NCBI GenBank assembly: GCA_018398585.1
Contig: JAGTTD010000001.1
Span: 32,811,438 to 32,875,437 of the forward strand
Reading direction: 5' to 3'
Length of the DNA stretch: 64,000 bases
Origin: Simmondsia chinensis
Lineage: Eukaryota; Streptophyta; Magnoliopsida; Caryophyllales; Simmondsiaceae
Of the stretch, positions 39,601 through 53,400 are shown piece after piece (position 1 is the first letter of the stretch; every line of letters starts with the position of its first letter). Position numbers and translations under genes: made by a program. The notes under the pieces were generated by a model that saw only the letters and a list, made by a program, of their open reading frames with translations, was not told where the DNA came from and ran no database searches.

Positions 39601-42600
39601 TAGAGATCTTGGAAGGCCTTCAATAAAATCCAAGCTAATGCTAGTCCAGGCCTGCTCTGGCTCAGGCAGAGGCTGGAGTAAGCCAGGGTAGTGCACATGT
39701 TCCCCTTTCGTGCGGTGACATATGTCACAGCTGTGCACCCATTCCTGAACGCTGTCCTTTAGCCGTGGCCAATAGAACATGCTCTTGATTCGCATCAAGG
39801 TGCCAGTTATCCCAGAGTGTCCTCCCACTGGAGAATCATGAAGGGTGTGCAAAACCTAGGCCCTCATCGTTGCGCCTTCACCCACATAAATGCACCCCTT
39901 GTAAGGGATGATTCCTTGCCCAAGGGAGAACGGAGGTTGCCCTTTGGGATCAAGGGCTAGCTATGCAAGGAGTTGGGAGGCTTAGGCATCATCTTCATAG
40001 CTGTCACTAACCTCATGCACCCAAAGAGGAGTGACCATGGTTAGCTGGGACAACGTTGCCTGGTCCGGATCTTCACTGCGCCTTGACAAGGCATCTGCAA
40101 CACGGTTCTCAGCACCCTTGCGATACTGGATACTGTAGCTGAGCCCCATTAACTTGGAGACTCCTTTTTGCTGCAACCTGGTGCTGATGCATTGGTCTAG
40201 GAGGTGGCGCAAGCTAGAGTGATCAGTCTTGATGATGAAATGATTGTCTAACAGGTAGTGCCTCCACTTTTGGACAGCCATGATCACGGCCATGAGCTCC
40301 TTTTCATATACGGACAAGCCCAAGTGGCGTGGGCTGAATGCCTGGCTGAGATAAGCCAAAGGCCTGCCTCTCTGGGTCAAAACGGCCCCAATTCTAACAT
40401 CACATGCATCGGTCTCCAAAACAAACGGTTCGCTGAAGTCTGGCAGTGCTAACACGGGCGTTGTCATCATGGCTGACTTCAGGGATTCAAATGCGATCTG
40501 GGCGGCATTGTTCCATAGGAAGGCCCCCTTCTTAAGGAGACCAGTCAAGGGCTTGCTCATAGTGTCGTAGCCTTTGATGAACTTCCGGTAGTACCCCGTA
40601 AGGCCAAGGAACCCACAGAGGCTTTTGACACTGGTTGGCACGGGCCAATCTCTCATAGCTTCTCTCTTGCCCGCATCCGTAGCCACACCTTCTTGTGTGA
40701 TTATATGCCCCAGGTACTCAACATGGTCCTGTCCGAACGTGCATTTGCTGCGTTTGGCGTACAGCTTGTAGGCACTAAGCATGTCCAAGACCAAGGTCAA
40801 GTGCTTCAGGTGCGCCCGCATCTCAGGGCTATATATCAGGACATCATCGAAGAACACCAAAACGAACTTCCTGAGGAATGGGGCAAAGACTTCGTTCATT
40901 AGGGCCTGGAATGTGGCAGGGGCATTCTTGAGCCCAAAGGGCATGACACGAAATTCGTAATGTCCTTGATGTGTTCGAAATGCTATCTTGTGGCGATCCT
41001 CATTCCGAACCCGGATCTGATGATAACCGGCCTAGAGGTCTATCTTGGAGAAAACCGCTGCGCCTTGGAGCTCGTCCAAGAGATCATCAATAACCGGAAT
41101 AGGAAATTTATCCTTGATCGTGATCCGGTTGAGTTGACGGTAATCTACACAAAAGCGGTAGGTTCCGTCCTTCTTCTTGACCAAAAGGACCGGCGAAGCG
41201 AAAGGGCTCCGGTTTGGCTGAATAATGGAGGTCTTAAGCATCTCTTCTACTTGCTTTTCTATCTCATATTTCTGATTGTGAGGGTACCAGTAGGGCCTGA
41301 TGTTAACCGGCTTAGCCTCTGACTGTGTGGGAATGCCATGATCGTGGGCGCGAGGCGAAGGTAAGCCCTTGGGGATGTTAAACACATCCTCATAGTGGCA
41401 TAGCAGGTGCGCTATGTCCGAGTGAACCTCTGCTTCAGATTCTTCTATTCCAGTGGCCATAAAAAGATGGCCTAAGACACAACTTGCTTGCTTCTTCAAG
41501 AACCAAGTGATGCCACGCTCAGAAATGGAGTGCAAGGACGCTTGCTTAGTCGTCCCTTGCAACTGTATTGCTTTGCCCTCCTTGAAACAAGAGAACTGGA
41601 GGTTTGTGAAGTCAATGGTCACAGGCCCGTAACATTGCAACCAATCAACTCCCAAAACCATGTCGCTACCCCGTAGCTCAAGCACACGTAGGTCATCAAT
41701 GTAAGTGGTGCCTTGAACCTTCCACCTGACACCCGTGCACTTTTGGTAACTCATTAGGCTTTCACCGTTAGCTACGGTGACAGTCATCACCAATGTTGGC
41801 ACGGTCTCCAACCTCAACTCACGGACCACCGTTGCATCAAGGAAACTATTGGTGCTCCCACTGTCAATGAGGACCGTGACGGCCCGTTTCTTGATGGATC
41901 CCCTTAGGTGCATTGTGTTATGAGTAATGCGTCCTGACAACGCATTAAGGGAGATCTCCATGACTCCTGTCTCCTCCTCTTGAGCTTCCTCCTCCTCAAG
42001 AACCTCTTCATCCTGATCTTCTTCTACTTCTTCCTACCCCTCCATACTTTAGAGCTGCTTAGACTTGCAAACGTGCCCAAGGAAATATCGCTCCCTGCAC
42101 TTGTAACATTGACCGGGTTCGCGTCATGAGCCTGAGGAAGCAACAGGGCCTGACTTGGCCCCTCCGGACCTGGACACGGACCCATGGGAGTGCACTGGGC
42201 CCTGGAAGGACACGGACAATCCGGTTCGCGCACTGGAAGCTGTCTTGGCACTGAAACCTGATCTAGCGACAGCCGGTCCGGACCCTCCAGTGCCATAGAT
42301 CTCAGCGATAGCAATATCTTGAAGCTTGGCTTGCTCAAATGCCAAGCTCAAGTCATTAGGACGTGCGGCTTTGACTGAGGCTCAAAGCACGGGCTTGAGG
42401 CCGCTAATAAAGCTGGAAATGAAGTAGGCCTCCGTTAGAGTTGGATGATAAATCAACATCCAGCTCTTAAGCCCTTCAAAACGTATGATATAGTCCTCCA
42501 CCGTACCGTTTTGAACAATTTTGCTGAATTCCTCCACAATGTCATGGAGAGATCGATCGCCAAATCTTTTGCAAAGCTCATCCATGAAGAACTGCAAAAG

Positions 42601-45600
42601 TGATCACCGAATTTTTGAGCTCTTGAGTTTGATACCATGCGTCACCGTGCTCCGGTAGGTGATTGGAGGCAAATTCCACCCATTCCTCTGTTGGCACTTG
42701 ATACCAACGGAAGTATTTGAGAAGTTTCCTGATCCAGCCCCGTGGATTGGATCCATCAAAACGTGGTGGATCAAGTTTGGCCGTGTGATGCGAACTCCAA
42801 GAGCAGTTACTGCCATTGAATCCACTGTTTTCTCCTTCTTCATTTGTCCGTGAGGGAACACGGTCGTTCCTGAGCTCCGGTGGAGGTGGCGGTGGGGGAA
42901 TTAGGCCATTACCTCCCAAGCGAACATAATTTCTAGATCCTCCAGCGTTTGTATTGGCTGCAGCAACCGGTATTTCTACCTCCGATCGTTTCTCCTGGCT
43001 GATTGCGAACCTCCTCATGGTGGCATTCAGTGTTTCCAGTGTGGACCTGAGATCCTCAGTGATCCGAGCTTGAGAATCCATGGATGTCTTGAGCTCATTG
43101 CTTATTTTGACCTGATTTTCAGAGATCATCTCCAATCTCTCCAAACGTTTCTCCACGAACTCGATTCTTTATTGAACATGAGAATCAGCCGTCTCCTCAG
43201 ATGATGACATAGTTGCAGCAGATCGTGTACTACGAGTGATGGCCAGCTTCGTGATCGAAAGATGGCTTTGATACCACCTTGTCACATTCTTGAATTCGTG
43301 ACTTAAACTCAAGTATCAAGGATGATCAATGAATTTAGAGGTTAAAGGAATTGAGAATTTAAGATGAGGAAAGAGAAGAATTTAGATGAGAAACACAGAG
43401 AATTGAGACGGGTTAAGAGAGAAAGATTTCATTAATATTTGATTGGATGATCTATTACAAGTATGATCACTTCTATTTATAACTACTTACAATTCATTCA
43501 AAATAAAGGCGGGAAATAACCGTCACTTGAAAAAGGCGGGAAAGAGGGGAGCGGGGGTTAGTTACACTTGACCTAGATTCTTCTAGATTATTCTACTACA
43601 TTTTAATAATTCCAAGCGTGTCCTTTTGTTTGAATTAATACCCAAAGTGTCCTTGACTCTATCGGGTGCCAAAACAAGTAAAAGTGTCGGACCTAGACAA
43701 TGTCATGACATGGTCACTGTCGGACCTTGACAATGTCAAGACAAGCTCAGGTGCGTACCCGGGCCGGACCATGACAATGTCATGACAAGCCTTTGCTGCA
43801 GACCCATGACAATATCCTCAACTATAAAAACCAAAAACCACCAAATGAGAACTAAGCCCTTCAATCCCTTCATAAATCAACCAAGATACGCCAGCAAAGG
43901 TTCCAAAGCTCTTTTGTCCAAAGAGATCCTAGAAAGACCACCTTTTTTCCTTATTAGAAATTCACTTATGTATATTGGTCTTCCGAAATTGTTGCATTCT
44001 TTTCGAACCAAATACTCAAGAGAAGTGAATCCTCAAATTTGACACCTTGACTGGAGGTGCTCTAATGTAATGGCTAGTCTGTGTCTATGTCACCAAAAGA
44101 TAGTCAGCAGACGAAAAGACAACGTTTTTTCAGTTGCGTTTTTCTTTCAAGTAAACCTTCCAAAGAACAAGTTCTTCCAGCAGACCTTGCATATGCCCAA
44201 AGAGTGCAATGCCAATTCCTAATGGCATTAAGTAGCAACGACACTGGATAACTACGTCTACTTTATTATTGCATCTAAAATACATGGGATCAATGCCTTT
44301 GTCCTTTCCATCCTATCCAATGTCTAAACCATCGGAGCACATTCTACTACATCCTATCAACAGATGTGTTCCAAAAGGGTTCTAGACTTCCAACCACCCT
44401 ACAAGAGAATCAGACACCGAGCATATTACATGAGATCAGGCTCCTAAAAAAGCTCAGTCAAGTGAACATAGACTTTTTTACGTATATTTCATATTTATTT
44501 TTTTTTAATAGAGAAAAGAGATAATATTAAGAGAGAAATAATGTACAAATGGTTAAGGGCAAGATGTCCTCAAAATTACGTCAGGCAACAATGACAATCA
44601 TAAGCTAATAATAGAAAGCCCTCCAATCCCTTTGCAAGTCAACAAGGGTTGTGTCAGCAAAGTCTCCAAAGCTCTTTGTCCAAAGACCTACTAAAAAGAC
44701 CACCTTCTCCCATAAGAAATTAACTGGTGTATGCTAATATTTATTGTTCCCAGCATTTCTTTCAAGCCAGATACACCAGAGAATCACAATCTTGGCTGTG
44801 GAGAATAACGTTAATACATCTTCCTTCCTTCATACGCCATGAAACTTCATTAGTAGGACATCCTCGACAATCTTAAACTAACCCACATATAGTCGAAAGT
44901 GGACAAAAGTTTGCACCATAAATCCCAATCCACAACACAATGCAAAATAAACGATCATGCGACTCCCCACTCTGGAAGCACATAACATAGATCCCTGGAG
45001 ACAAAGCCTTAAAAGTTCACCGTTTCTGTAGGCAATCTTGAGTATTAAGTTTGTTAAGAAGTAAAGTCCACGTAAAAACCTTGATTCTAAAGGGTACCTT
45101 AGCTTTCCAAAGGAAAGAGCATAACGGGCCACCTTTGGCCGACATTGTCCCCAATGCTCAATAAGTAGCCATATGCCATATGGAGTCTCCGTAACCAGTT
45201 TGGTACTAATGCCCATGTGTTGAATGCAGGTACGTTCCTTGGTATGCCGTGTATTTCGTCTCTTTTAGGGGTATATTATGCTTGTTTACCATAGGGGTAG
45301 GCTGGCCCGGCCCTAGCCTCATGAGGCCTGGGCGCCGCATGAGTGATCTACGCTCATCCAGTGACAAGTGGTATCAAAGCAGGGCTCATGATGCGCGAGT
45401 AAGCGGCCATCTTGGGATCGGGATTGTCCATGGTGCTGGACACTCCTTGGGTGTGGGAGTTGCTTGCATCCCAAGTGCATCAAGCGGGTTTGTCCGTGGG
45501 GATAGACACTCCTCGTGTGGTGGGAGCACTCTGTGGGGACGGAGTGGCTCGCATTCCGGGTGTGACGGAGGCGCACCATGTTGGGTGTTGGTCAGGGTTG

Positions 45601-47427
45601 CTGACAGTTTGGCTGGCTTGCTGCATGGAGATTGAGCCGATCCTGTGGGGCGTAGTGTGGAGATTATAAAGAGAAGTGTCCACGAGTGTTGTTCGCGCGA
45701 GACGTGTACGTGGTGCACTATGGTGCATGGAGTTGGCAGGTGGTGTTTTGGGCGCGCTGCTACGAGCATCGATGGCATGTCATAAGTGTCATGCGGGAGG
45801 GGACGATGTGGTCGTCCCGTGACCAATCAAGGCTATTGGAGATGCAGGGAAGCGAAGATGGGCAATCCCGTCACCCGTAACGAGGGCGTTTGCCGAGTTG
45901 GGTGGGGGAGAATGTCACGGGCCGCCTTTGGCCAACATTGTCCCCGGTGCTCAATAAGCAGCCATATGCCATATGGGGTCTCCGTAACCTGTATAGTACT
46001 AATGCCCATGTGTTGAATGCAGGTACGTTCTTTGGTATACCGTGTACTTCGTCTCTTTTAGGGGTATATTGCTGCTTGTTGACCATAGGGGGTAGGCTGG
46101 CCCGGCCCTAGCCTCAAGGGGCCTGGGCGCCGCACGGGTGATCTGCGCTCATCCCGTGACAAGAAAGAGAAACCCGAAAAACGATTACGTGAAGAAAGAT
46201 GTAGAAATAACGATTTAGATGTAAAAGTATCAGACCCGCCCAACATCCAACCCCTCTTGTCAAGAAGTGAAGAGTATATTTCATATCTTGGTATTTAACA
46301 AGATTCTTATCCAAGTGACATCCCTTTGATCCTTCTCAATATAAGTTTCAATATTCTCCGTGAAAATAAATAAATCGATTGATGCCTCTTAATATTTTTA
46401 GATACAATTTAATTCTATTACCATCAAAGAAATATACAATCTTCAGAAAGACCTTTAACCTTTTTTCTCTTCAAACAATATGAAACAAACCATATTGATA
46501 TGTGTTCTAAATACAGTTGATTTATGGATTCAACAGGAAACACATGGGAAGAGCAAAATGAATACCAATTTATAAGCACGACGACCACCGAAGTACTAAG
46601 AGATTTCACATTGGGCATCCGGAGTTGATCAAGCAACAATCCCAAACTTTGTCTTGCTTCAATGGATAGATCTCCAAACTTAAGTATCGGATGCCCTTTA
46701 CGAACCCATGATATATTAAATTCCACAGCGCTTCCTGAAGAAACAAGGACCAAATAGTTGAGCAATTGTTGTACCAGACAAAAATAAAAACACGTGAACA
46801 CCAATCTAGTGGCAAAACTGATGCCTTATGGCAAGAAATCTTAGATTCAAATCCCCAACCCTGCTTACCTACCCAAAAAAACATGTAAACAACTTGGTTG
46901 AGTTTTTCACTTTACCTTCACCAACTTGATGAGGAGGTGGCTCTTGGCTTCCATTAGGGTCAGGTGTATAAATGAGAACAATCATTTCAACAAACTTCAG
47001 AGCTACTAACCTTCTTCCATCACTTCCTGGCTATTGTAAGTATAAACGTCAATCAAACACACAAATAATTGAAGTGAGTATCTGTATTGCAGGTATGTAT
47101 CATATTGTCAGTACCTGGAAAGCAATTGAATATATCTTTTCCTTCAACTTCAGCACGCATGCCCATGCCAATTCAAGTGAATCGTCCAGCTCACTTGTGC
47201 GTAAGCCCTAAAGTGTCAAATGGAAGAAGTACATGAGAACCACAGGATGTGTTTCACATTGGTGACATCCTTTCTGCAGAAAGGTAACACTGTTTTTTCC
47301 AGAACATATAAATGGACTAGAATGTGAAAGATTGTAGTGACTCAAACCACAACTATCGTAACACAACCCATAAAATTGTGAAATTATTTATAGATTGGAC
47401 ATTTCATATCCAATTTGGGACTTCGGG

Positions 47428-47472
<45 letters not shown>

Positions 47473-50400
47473 AAAAACAAATCCCGCCCAAGGCGGTATG
47501 TCCAAGTCAGCCCAAAGATCATTCCTTGGGTTTCCAAAGGCTCCAGCCACCAGGTTTGTTTCCACCAGCCTCAATCTTCCCTTGCTGCGCCAAAGGCATA
47601 ATCATAGTTGCACAATAGGTCCTTGTACAGCCCACACACTATGAAAAAAGCCGGCCATGATAATGGGAAAACCACCTTATGGAGCACTTAAGTCTAGAAG
47701 GGGAAGGCCTAGCAGTATTGGTAAAAGAGTAAAATCTTATAAATTAGCCAAGCTGCACACATCTATCCAATTGTTCAATTCCAAAAAGTTATAGACCTAA
47801 CCCACAAAGTCGACATATGAAGTCCACATATGTGAGGTATGCTAAACTAGTTGGCACTTGGTGAAATAGTAGTCGACGGATATTTTGATCTCGTCTTTCT
47901 TACAACTCCAACGTGGGCATTACTGCTAGACTCACATAGAACACCTTGACACTCCCCCTACGTATGAGTTCTCTTCAAGTGCACCCATCACTCAAACAAG
48001 ATCTTTTATCTAGTCCCACGATGAATCAAACAAACGCTCATAATCAACAATCCTCCACGCATCATTTCAAATTTCATCAAATAAACCCATAGAGTTGGTA
48101 TTTGAGGTTCATATACAAACTTAAGTAGGTTCCATCCCTAAACTAACTAGCACTAAGTGGAATAGCCCACTAAACTTACATGTTGATCCCTTCTTTCACA
48201 ACTCTAATAGGGGACTTGTTATGGAACTACCATGTAGATTCCTTAACAAAAACGTGGGACTTTGGGTAAATCTCTAACCATTACTGTCAACAAAGAGACC
48301 GGTTAACAGCTTTTTGGTAAATCAGTAATCCGGTTCGTTTATACCCGTTAATTGGTAACTGAATAAAAACTGCATATAAAGTGTAAATAACTCCAATAGA
48401 TTCGTGAAAATTTTGTTGATCAATAAAAACTAATTTGTTGATGAATTTCCAAATCAATAAAAATTACTCTTAATAATAACTAATTACAAATGATACTTTT
48501 TAATAAATAAATACCTTTTGTTTCCCAAAAATAACAAGACAAGTGAATAAAGAATGTTAGATGTCAAGTGTATGAGATAGATTTTGTGCCTACAACTTGA
48601 GTATTGGATTTCCGTCAATAAGAGATTGAAGCATGGACAAGGAGGACTCGGTGTTTCAATTTTCATATGGTTTGCTAGTTGCTTTATAGGGTTTTGCTTA
48701 TTGTTTGACTTTTGAAAATTCATAATTTATTAGAAAAGAATAAATTAATACAATAATTAGTTGAGGAAAGGATAGATCTAGTAGAATTCAAATCTCAAAT
48801 GACTATGAATAGGAAGATTTAAACTAACCATTAAATCAACTTAATGTTGATGTATATTATATATTTATATACACATGTATACATATGTGTATATATACTA
48901 TATAGATGTATACATATACATATATACATGTATATATATACACACACATAAATATACATAATGTATATATGTATATATGTGCGTATATATGTATAGATAT
49001 GTGTGTGTGCATATATATATGTACTCTGTGTGTGTGTGTATATACATATATATACACACACATATTTTTTATATACTTCTTGTATTTCAGTTCTTCAATC
49101 AACCGAAATGAACAAAATCATGAACTTAATCGCCAAAATACCGCAAATGTCACAGGTATTTTGGCTTGGTATTTTGGTAATCGATATTTTTTAACACTCC
49201 TGGCAAAGGTACACCATCATAACACGTAGTATACTCACAAGAACAGCCTACCACTTAGCACTTTGATCATGGGAAAAAATAGCCCCAGCAAGAAGAGAAG
49301 TAAGAAATATAAGCGCGCACAACATATTGCAGAAACCTTTTTTTTGCTTAACTCAAATTCATCCCACAGGACTCCCACTACATCCGCTCAGGGCTTATAA
49401 GCACCAAAAAACAACCCACTGGCCATCATCATCTCACATCCCAATGCCCCGTTATCCAAGAAAAGGGGGCAAAAGGAAAATTGTACACTCATTCCCACTT
49501 TCACCTACCTGAGAAAAGCAAGCGTTGATCCTTTATTCAGTCAACAATTACATTTTTGAAGATAATGGGACACTAAGAAACTTTGGTTAACCAAATTGGC
49601 ACACCCCCAAGGAAAAAATTTCATTCCTGCAGTCATTTTCTCTGCGTCACTCTTAACACAAGGGATTCTCTGCATCACTGTAGCACAACCAAGGGTTCGT
49701 CCTCTATGAGACCACAAATGTCTGCTGAACTGGACAGAAGAACATCCTGAAGTCATCACTATCTCTTTCCTTTTGATCGGAGTCATCACTCACTCCTTAA
49801 CCTGCATCCATAGTCCCCAGTCCACAACCTAGCTAGATACTATTATTACAGTAATCGCTGGCAAATATACCTTAAGTCAAAAGCAACTACACTGATTGGA
49901 ATCGTTGTCACCATTGGAATTGTTGTCACTTAAGTCAAAAGCAACTACACTGATTGGAATTGTTGTCACTATTGGATAAACATTGAGGGATCCATATGTT
50001 TTATGTCACTATTGGATAAACATTGAGGGATCCATATGTTTTATGTTCTTTATATCTATATATTGTTGCATAAAGAAACAATTATAATGGATTGGATTTG
50101 ATCGCGTTAAGAAAGTACCTGAACAGCTACTTTCTCAAGGGTACAGCGGAAAATATCTGTTCCACATGAGATGGCTTGCCGAGCAACAGCTGGGGTATCA
50201 TCGTCAATGACAACAGTCAACATAGGTACAATTTCTGCTAGATGTTCTGAATGTCTGGATACAATTTCACCAATCATCCTAAAATCCAGATAAAAAGAAA
50301 TACAGAATAAAAATTAGGATCATAACGGCCAGAAACCAAAACTGAAGTTAACAATTTGTCCAAACTAAAGAAAAGTTTCCCAATGAGCGATAAAATCAAT

Positions 50401-53400
50401 AGTTCATTAGTTATGCTCCCAAGAAACAAAAGCATGAAAAGTGCAAGTTCACATCAGACAGAACTAGAGGGAGAAGACCCTTAAGAAAATTGCATCTTTT
50501 AGTCTCTATGAATTATAGAAGAGAAAAAGATCACTCCCTAAACTGCTAGGGTAGACTAACAGCGGACCAAAAAGATGCTAAATTGTCTTGTAAAAGGGAG
50601 GTAGCATAAGGTGCCACCATTTCATGGAACTCCTAGCATGTCTCATTGTCCAGAGAACATTTACCCGCAAGCCTTCATTGTACAATTTACAAACAAAATG
50701 TTCCCGTACATAGTAAAAGAAGAAAGTTAGCTTCCTCTTTCACTAGGAAAAGACATGTAGTTGGGTCATCTGGAAGGTAAATGCTAAGATAAGGGTGTCT
50801 TAAGTCTTGACAGAAACTGTTACAAGCTCTCCCATTTTTTCGTGAATTTACCTGTGAAGTAAAACACAAACGATCAATTTCAAACTTTAGTCATATCTTC
50901 TTGCGATGCTCTAATTGACTGATATATGTTATTCTTCGATTTGTAGACACTTCATTGATTATAGTAAAGAAAGCTTATACCGCTTTAATGAGAGAATCCT
51001 CATCATAGCATTGCCCTCCAAAGCTCTGGACATATAACATCACACATCACCACTAAGGAAGATTCCTTTATATTTCATGCATGCCACTCCACAAATTCAC
51101 AACTTTGGCCAGGGTAAAACTTGTTAATGAATGAAAACCCTATAAGCCTCTCAAAATTAAAATAGCTCTTTGTTGGTCGGAAAGAGTATGCTTACAGTAA
51201 GGTGAAAACAGTGACAAAGAGGGCTTAGAATGATATTATGCAAATGATAGCTCGAGGTGTAATATTAGAACAAGAAATGCTTGGATATAGGTCCTAAAGC
51301 GTGATTGATGGTTATCCAACTTAACAAAGATGTTACGTGGATCCAGAAGAAAGCACAGGAATATCTATTCAGCAAGACTTTAGGTTCAAGATGTACATGT
51401 TCTTTCAAATAATCTACTACATCAGAAAGGTCTATATCCTCATACTTCTCTCTGTATGTGTTTATCAAGCACTCGGGTTATGAAGTATGATCACGAGAAA
51501 GCATTTTGGAATTCACTGACAGGACTCAACAACTCGACAGCCGCTTTCGTTTATTTAAATATAAGTCAAACCAAACTATATACACTAATTTAGATGGAAT
51601 TAGAAGTAGGGAGGAATTGAAATTCTGCTGATTGGCTAATCAAAGGAAGCAAATGCAGGAATTGTAATTCTAATAAGAATTCATGTCATCTCAAATTTTG
51701 GGTCAATCAAGTTGGATCATTTTGAGTTTCAGGTCAATCCGGTTGGATTGTTTCAAGATTTATGTCACCTCAAATCAGGGTATGAGCCGGGATGGGTCAT
51801 TTAGAATTTGGGCTAACTCAAGTTTTGGGTCAATCGACTTTGTTCACTTCAAGTTTTGAGTCAACTCAATCAAGTCAATTCCGAGATCGATCACTATGGT
51901 CATTTTAGGTTTTAATTTTCTTTTTAGGTCAATTGAGTTGGGCCATTTTATACTTCGAGTTGGATCAAGTCATATCCAAGTCAAACCGGGGTATCACGGG
52001 TTCTAGATCAATCAATTTGGTTCATTTCAAGTTTCAAGTAAAATTAAGTCTGGTCATTTGGTTTCTAGTCAACTAGGGTTTTAAGGCCAATTGGATTGTG
52101 TCATTTTGTTTTGGGTCAGGTCAGTTATATAGAATTGCAATTCTTCTCTCAAATCTCAAAGAATTGGAATGTATGACTTGTAGTTATATAGAATTGCAAT
52201 TCTTCTCTCAAATCTCAAAGAATTGGAATATATGATTTGTAGTTACAATCCAATTCCAAATAATGGAATTGTAATTCCAATTTTAATAGTCAATGAAACA
52301 ACAAAGTTAAAATTATGAGCTGCAATTCCAATTCTAGACTCCAATTCCATGCGCGAAAAGAGGCCTAAAGAATCCTACATGGGGAAGCCTGGACAAAGAG
52401 TTCCTTGTGAATCCTACATGGGATACAGAGGCTTTTAAAACCACCATATTAAACTCCAGCATTCACCCTCCATTGCATTCATTACTCTATTTGAAATTAA
52501 TATGTGCGATCCACTACAGATGTATCTCCACATCTGGCCTAAAAAAAGGCACTAGGACCAACCTAGCTCTCTATCAACATCAAGATATCACTACCAGTCG
52601 AACCCAAAGTCATCAGATTCAATCAAATGACTCCGAGCATTAACAGACCCCTCATGCAGCTAAGTCTAAATTATGCTTTATCAAGATGATAAGTTACATC
52701 AACATCTCTGAATGGACGACTAATGGTAAATTACTTTGAAGAATACAAGCCACTAAACCAGACTGTAAAACAAGACAATGGCTGACTCATTGCCCCACTC
52801 TTCCTGTGTGTATCCTTAATGATGCAGATAAAGAACACCAGCATCTCTTAAGTGAAGTCCATGCTTGCTAATTACAAAGTTTTTTGAAGCACATAAGCCC
52901 TGCGGTTGACTGAGCAATAGCATGTCATTTGACATGGTACCAAAACCATTTTGTTGTGATAGACCTTGAACCTGGCAGAAATCAATTCGGAGAAGTAACC
53001 AAATGCAATAATGAAGAAGAAATAGATGGCATGGCGAGATTTACATGGTTAGCCTAATAGCCTACTCCACAAGTGACAAAGGAGATATTTTTCACTCTAA
53101 TAGAAGGTGATATCCTAGAGGATTTTTATCTCTCTCCTCCTAACACAAGTACACCTACTTTCCGCAAAAACAATTTTGTGTGCAGTCATTGAGTTACCCT
53201 CCCAGATACTTTGCCGTTTAATTCGCACTTGAGAAAGGAGCGCACAGCCAATGTAGACCTCAGAGGGTGGTGATCTCCAAATAAAATAAAACAAGGATTT
53301 GCACTTAAACAAATCAATTGGGTGGTGCAGAAAAAAGTTCAGCTAAGGAGTACAAATTCTAAACTTCTAAAGAGCATACATTTTCCACTCTTGTGCAGCA

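Larger units (their letters stand above)
38044..43811 (-). mobile_element. Complete Ty3/gypsy LTR retrotransposon (chromovirus-like) with target duplication ATATC
   Basis: Two 532-bp LTRs bound gag and pol on the minus strand. The primer-binding site TGGTATCAAAGCCATC (43261-43276) lies three bases inside the 5' LTR and matches the 3' end of initiator-Met tRNA. The purine tract ATGGGGGAGGCAA (about 38576-38588) abuts the 3' LTR. The 5-bp ATATC is at 38039-38043 and 43812-43816. The LTRs differ at about 24 positions by eye (roughly 4.5 percent), mostly transitions. Pol is a single frame broken by stop codons, and gag also has a frameshift. It is in the same orientation as the host gene. Confidence 0.97.
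45120..46161 (+). mobile_element. TRIM-like miniature LTR retrotransposon
   Basis: Direct terminal repeats of about 248 bp flank only 546 bp. The right repeat begins TGTCACGGGCCGCC and ends CCCGTGACA. A tRNA-iMet primer site TGGTATCAAAGCAGG (about 45370-45384) follows the left repeat by two or three bases, and a purine tract GGTGGGGGAGAA (about 45901-45912) precedes the right one. The interior has no coding match. GAAAGAG lies at 45113-45119 and 46163-46169. Orientation is plus, opposite to the host LINE and host gene. Confidence 0.88.
44495..46273 (-). mobile_element. L1-type LINE copy 2, 5'-truncated, hosting a TRIM-like element
   Basis: On the minus strand the part left of the TRIM encodes, with frameshifts, the zinc-finger region after an L1 reverse transcriptase ([20 protein letters not shown], then [12 protein letters not shown] and a [16 protein letters not shown] segment). 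The 3' end is a short A run. The 13-bp GTATATTTCATAT lies on both sides (44482-44494 and 46274-46286), a target duplication. The element at 45120-46161 is inserted into it. Confidence 0.8.
34256..46565. other. ESP4: Intron 5 of symplekin (12.3 kb), nested-insertion hot spot
   Basis: Between exons 6 and 5 lie two RTE fragments, a hAT-like element, a complete Ty3/gypsy element, two L1 fragments and a TRIM-like element, several of them nested. 34300-34990, 36160-37260 and 44060-44480 hold nothing that I recognise. Confidence 0.85.
47208..50118. other. ESP4: Intron 2 of symplekin (2.9 kb)
   Basis: Contains a C29-A15 homopolymer pair, a TA/TATG-rich microsatellite inside a possible inverted-repeat element (about 48260-49205, with GGTTAACAGC motifs at the left and AACACTCCTGGCAA at the right) and a local double tandem duplication near 49871-50045. 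47480-48250 is unrecognised. Confidence 0.65.

Noticed and set aside
45249..45826. Open frames up to 146 codons on both strands
   Set aside because: They lie across the TRIM LTR and its GC-rich interior, overlap each other on both strands and match no protein family.
48831..49102. Tyr/Ile/His-rich open frames on both strands
   Set aside because: They are translations of the TA/TATG microsatellite.
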